Shown here in pieces: positions 62,696-64,000 of a stretch of 64,000 nt of DNA. This stretch comes from Luteibacter rhizovicinus DSM 16549. GTDB taxonomy: Bacteria; Pseudomonadota; Gammaproteobacteria; Xanthomonadales; Rhodanobacteraceae. The position numbers were made by a program, and so were the translations under genes. Where the stretch lies: assembly GCF_001887595.1 (NCBI RefSeq), contig NZ_CP017480.1:4306001-4370000 (forward strand), written 5' to 3'. Below the pieces are notes generated by a model. It made no database searches and had not been told where the DNA came from. It saw only the letters and a list, made by a program, of their open reading frames with translations. Each line of letters opens with the position of its first letter. Within the stretch, counting starts at the first letter, position 1.

Positions 62696-62911
62696 TTACG
62701 CCGAGAGCAACGTATCCCAGCAACCGTCGGGCCGCTCGATCTTCACGACCACGTTCCCTCCGGCTTTTCCGATCATCCGCGCATGATCTCTCGCAAACGC
62801 AACGGCTGATGCCTTGTCTGGCTGCTCGACTTCCGGGCGGCCCGCCAAGCGCACCCGCCAGCGTCCGCGACTCGTGGCAGGCGGTGCGATGTAGATGGTG
62901 ACGGCAGTCAT
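62696..62911 (-). CDS. small protein, paralogue of the one at 27577
   Basis: 71 residues. Pattern: strand (AVTIYIAPP), strand (WRVRLAGRPE), helix (ASAVAFARDHARMI), strand (VVVKIERPD) and the ending GCWDT. The same shape with GCWHT is at 27577-27807. Probably part of a stress-type group with the neighbours. Confidence 0.7.
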   Translation of the reverse strand: MTAVTIYIAPPATSRGRWRVRLAGRPEVEQPDKASAVAFARDHARMIGKAGGNVVVKIERPDGCWDTLLSA

Positions 62912-62929
62912 GGGGTCACCAGGCCAGGG

Positions 62930-63430
62930 TCACGCGGCCTTCTCGGCGCGGGTCTGGGTCGAGAGGCGCTCGGAGAGCATGGTGAGCTTCTCGTCGGCCG
63001 CCTTTTCCTGAGCCAGGGTCTCGACCAGAAGAGGCACGGCTTCTTTGTAGCCAAGCTGCTTGGCCAAGGCGATCAAGGTGCCGTAGGAGGCAATCTCATA
63101 GTGCTCGACCTTGTTTCCGCCGCCGATCAGGGCCGCATCACGAAGAGGACCTTCCTCGACGCCGTCGATGACTTCCTTGCCCTCCTCCACCAGGCCTTCC
63201 ATCGCCGCACACTTGATCCGCTTGAGGCGAATGCCGAGCAGTTCGACGATCTGGTCGATGCGCTCGACCTGGCCCTGTGTCTCCTCCAGGTGAGACTCAA
63301 AGGCTTCTTTCAGATCGGGTGAGGTCGAGGCGCGGGCAAGCTTTGGAAGTGCTTTCGTCAGCTGCTTTTCAGCGCTGTAAATGTCGGACAGTTCGTGGAT
63401 GAACAGGTCTTCAATGGTTTTGATTGTCAT
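62930..63430 (-). CDS. DUF892 ferritin-like protein (YciE/YciF type)
   Basis: 166 residues. Ferritin-like four-helix bundle with IEDLFIHELSDIYSAEKQL, FESHLEETQGQVERIDQIVELLG, KVEHYEIASYGTLIALAKQLG and LLVETLAQEKAADEKL. The Glu and His residues (HELSDIY, HLEETQ, EHYE) fit the di-metal positions. YciE and YciF are induced under general stress in enterobacteria. Confidence 0.93.
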   Translation of the reverse strand: MTIKTIEDLFIHELSDIYSAEKQLTKALPKLARASTSPDLKEAFESHLEETQGQVERIDQIVELLGIRLKRIKCAAMEGLVEEGKEVIDGVEEGPLRDAALIGGGNKVEHYEIASYGTLIALAKQLGYKEAVPLLVETLAQEKAADEKLTMLSERLSTQTRAEKAA

Positions 63431-63535
63431 GGCAGCTCGTCCCGAAGCGGTCGTAGAGCGGCAACCATGGGCGAGCGGGAATCAAGGGCACCCCCAGACC
63501 GCGTGAAGCGGACCCTGACGTGGGTGAAATGGCCT

Positions 63536-63895
63536 CTACCGTGAGAAGCGGCCGAGCAAGAGGTCCCAGAACAGCCTTCGGAGGAATGGCGGCTCATGCC
63601 TGTCAAAAGCCGTCCTTATTGGGGATATGTCAGGCCCTCGCGCTTCGGGGCCTTCCGGCCCTATCCAGTAGCGAGAATTGTCGCTGAAGGGTTCCCAGAC
63701 GATGCATGGTTGCCCCATAAAGCAAAATGCGACTCTCACCTCATCCGCAGACAGGACCCTTCCACGAAGTTGAACGGCGGTTACGCCTGCAATCCCCTTG
63801 AGGACTTTTGCGACTGAGTGCCGAGACACGTAGGCGTTCTCGATCTCGAAGGCGCCGCAACGCGCTTCTTCGTCATCGATGGGAAAGGTCTTCAT
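63536..63895 (-). CDS. protein of unknown function
   Basis: 119 residues; GGAG lies 9 bases before the ATG. Mixed alpha/beta: AYVSRHSVAKVLKGIAGVTAVQL, VRVAFCFMGQPCIVWEPFSDNSRYWIGPE and a C-terminal FLRRLFWDLLLGRF that may be a membrane-associated helix. No family recognised. Confidence 0.65.
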   Translation of the reverse strand: MKTFPIDDEEARCGAFEIENAYVSRHSVAKVLKGIAGVTAVQLRGRVLSADEVRVAFCFMGQPCIVWEPFSDNSRYWIGPEGPEARGPDISPIRTAFDRHEPPFLRRLFWDLLLGRFSR

Positions 63896-63952
63896 AACGC
63901 AGTCTCCAGCGCAGTTTCGTGAGGCGTGCCATCCCGTCCTAGTCAGGCACTT

Positions 63953-64000
63953 TATCCCAACTCATCCGCACCCAGAATCAAGTAGATCGTAAGTAGCACA
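63953..64000 (-). CDS. possible C-terminal end of a gene entering from the right
   Basis: Fifteen codons (VLLTIYLILGADELG) and a TAA stop. The hydrophobic end would suit a membrane protein. Too short to judge; listed so that the edge is not read as empty. Confidence 0.2.

Overview
The window is high-GC chromosomal DNA of a free-living or plant-associated Gram-negative bacterium. Three TonB-dependent receptors (one of the Xanthomonas/Caulobacter TIGR01782 type), many secreted and Tat-exported enzymes, a DUF4124 protein, an S53 peptidase and a plant-polysaccharide locus point to the Xanthomonadales, most likely Rhodanobacteraceae (Luteibacter/Dyella-like). That placement is inference from protein style; no 16S or other marker gene is present. 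No tRNA, rRNA, CRISPR array, insertion sequence or prophage was seen.

Layout. 1-5.8 kb: 5' end of a TonB receptor with a long leader, a YceI operon, a ParD-like antitoxin translationally fused to a methionine aminopeptidase, a luciferase-like oxidoreductase and two small conserved-domain proteins. 5.8-13.8 kb: a tail-to-tail OmpR-type regulator and membrane histidine kinase, a large secreted S53 peptidase, and an ECF sigma/anti-sigma pair beside cytochrome b561. 13.8-17.4 kb: small genes, including an EF-Tu-domain-like protein and a TetR gene divergent from a membrane protein with two matching 20-bp palindromes between them. 17.5-21.3 kb: complete sulfate importer sbp-cysT-cysW-cysA. 21.3-27.8 kb: two LysR/SDR pairs, DUF72 and DUF1080 proteins and a YidA-type phosphatase.

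28.5-35.7 kb: a five-gene operon running leftwards, with membrane-fusion protein, ABC ATPase, duplicated MacB/FtsX permease, NtrC-type sigma-54 activator and its kinase. It looks like a self-contained sense-and-export unit; the activator carries GAYTDA in place of the canonical GAFTGA loop. 36.8-45.7 kb: a glycan-use locus, TonB receptor-GH35-GH27 on the minus strand with a Tat-exported GH95 divergent. The predicted alpha-L-fucosidase, beta-galactosidase and alpha-galactosidase activities suit side-chain trimming of xyloglucan-like plant cell-wall glycans. 46.8-55 kb: an APC permease, orphan and Sel1-type proteins, two SGNH hydrolases (one fused to a bulb-type lectin), a Tat-exported alpha/beta hydrolase and a PAS-GGDEF protein. 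55.4-64 kb: an Oar-like TonB receptor, a YajG-type lipoprotein, a GGDEF-EAL protein and a stress-type group (PNPOx-like, DUF892 ferritin-like).

The most interesting material is regulatory: the AT-rich palindromic promoter of the ParD-like/Map pair, the twin TetR palindromes, the tandem 11-bp repeats before the kinase gene, a palindrome filling a promoter spacer, a 14-bp hairpin between receptor and glycosidase genes, and the self-regulated export operon.
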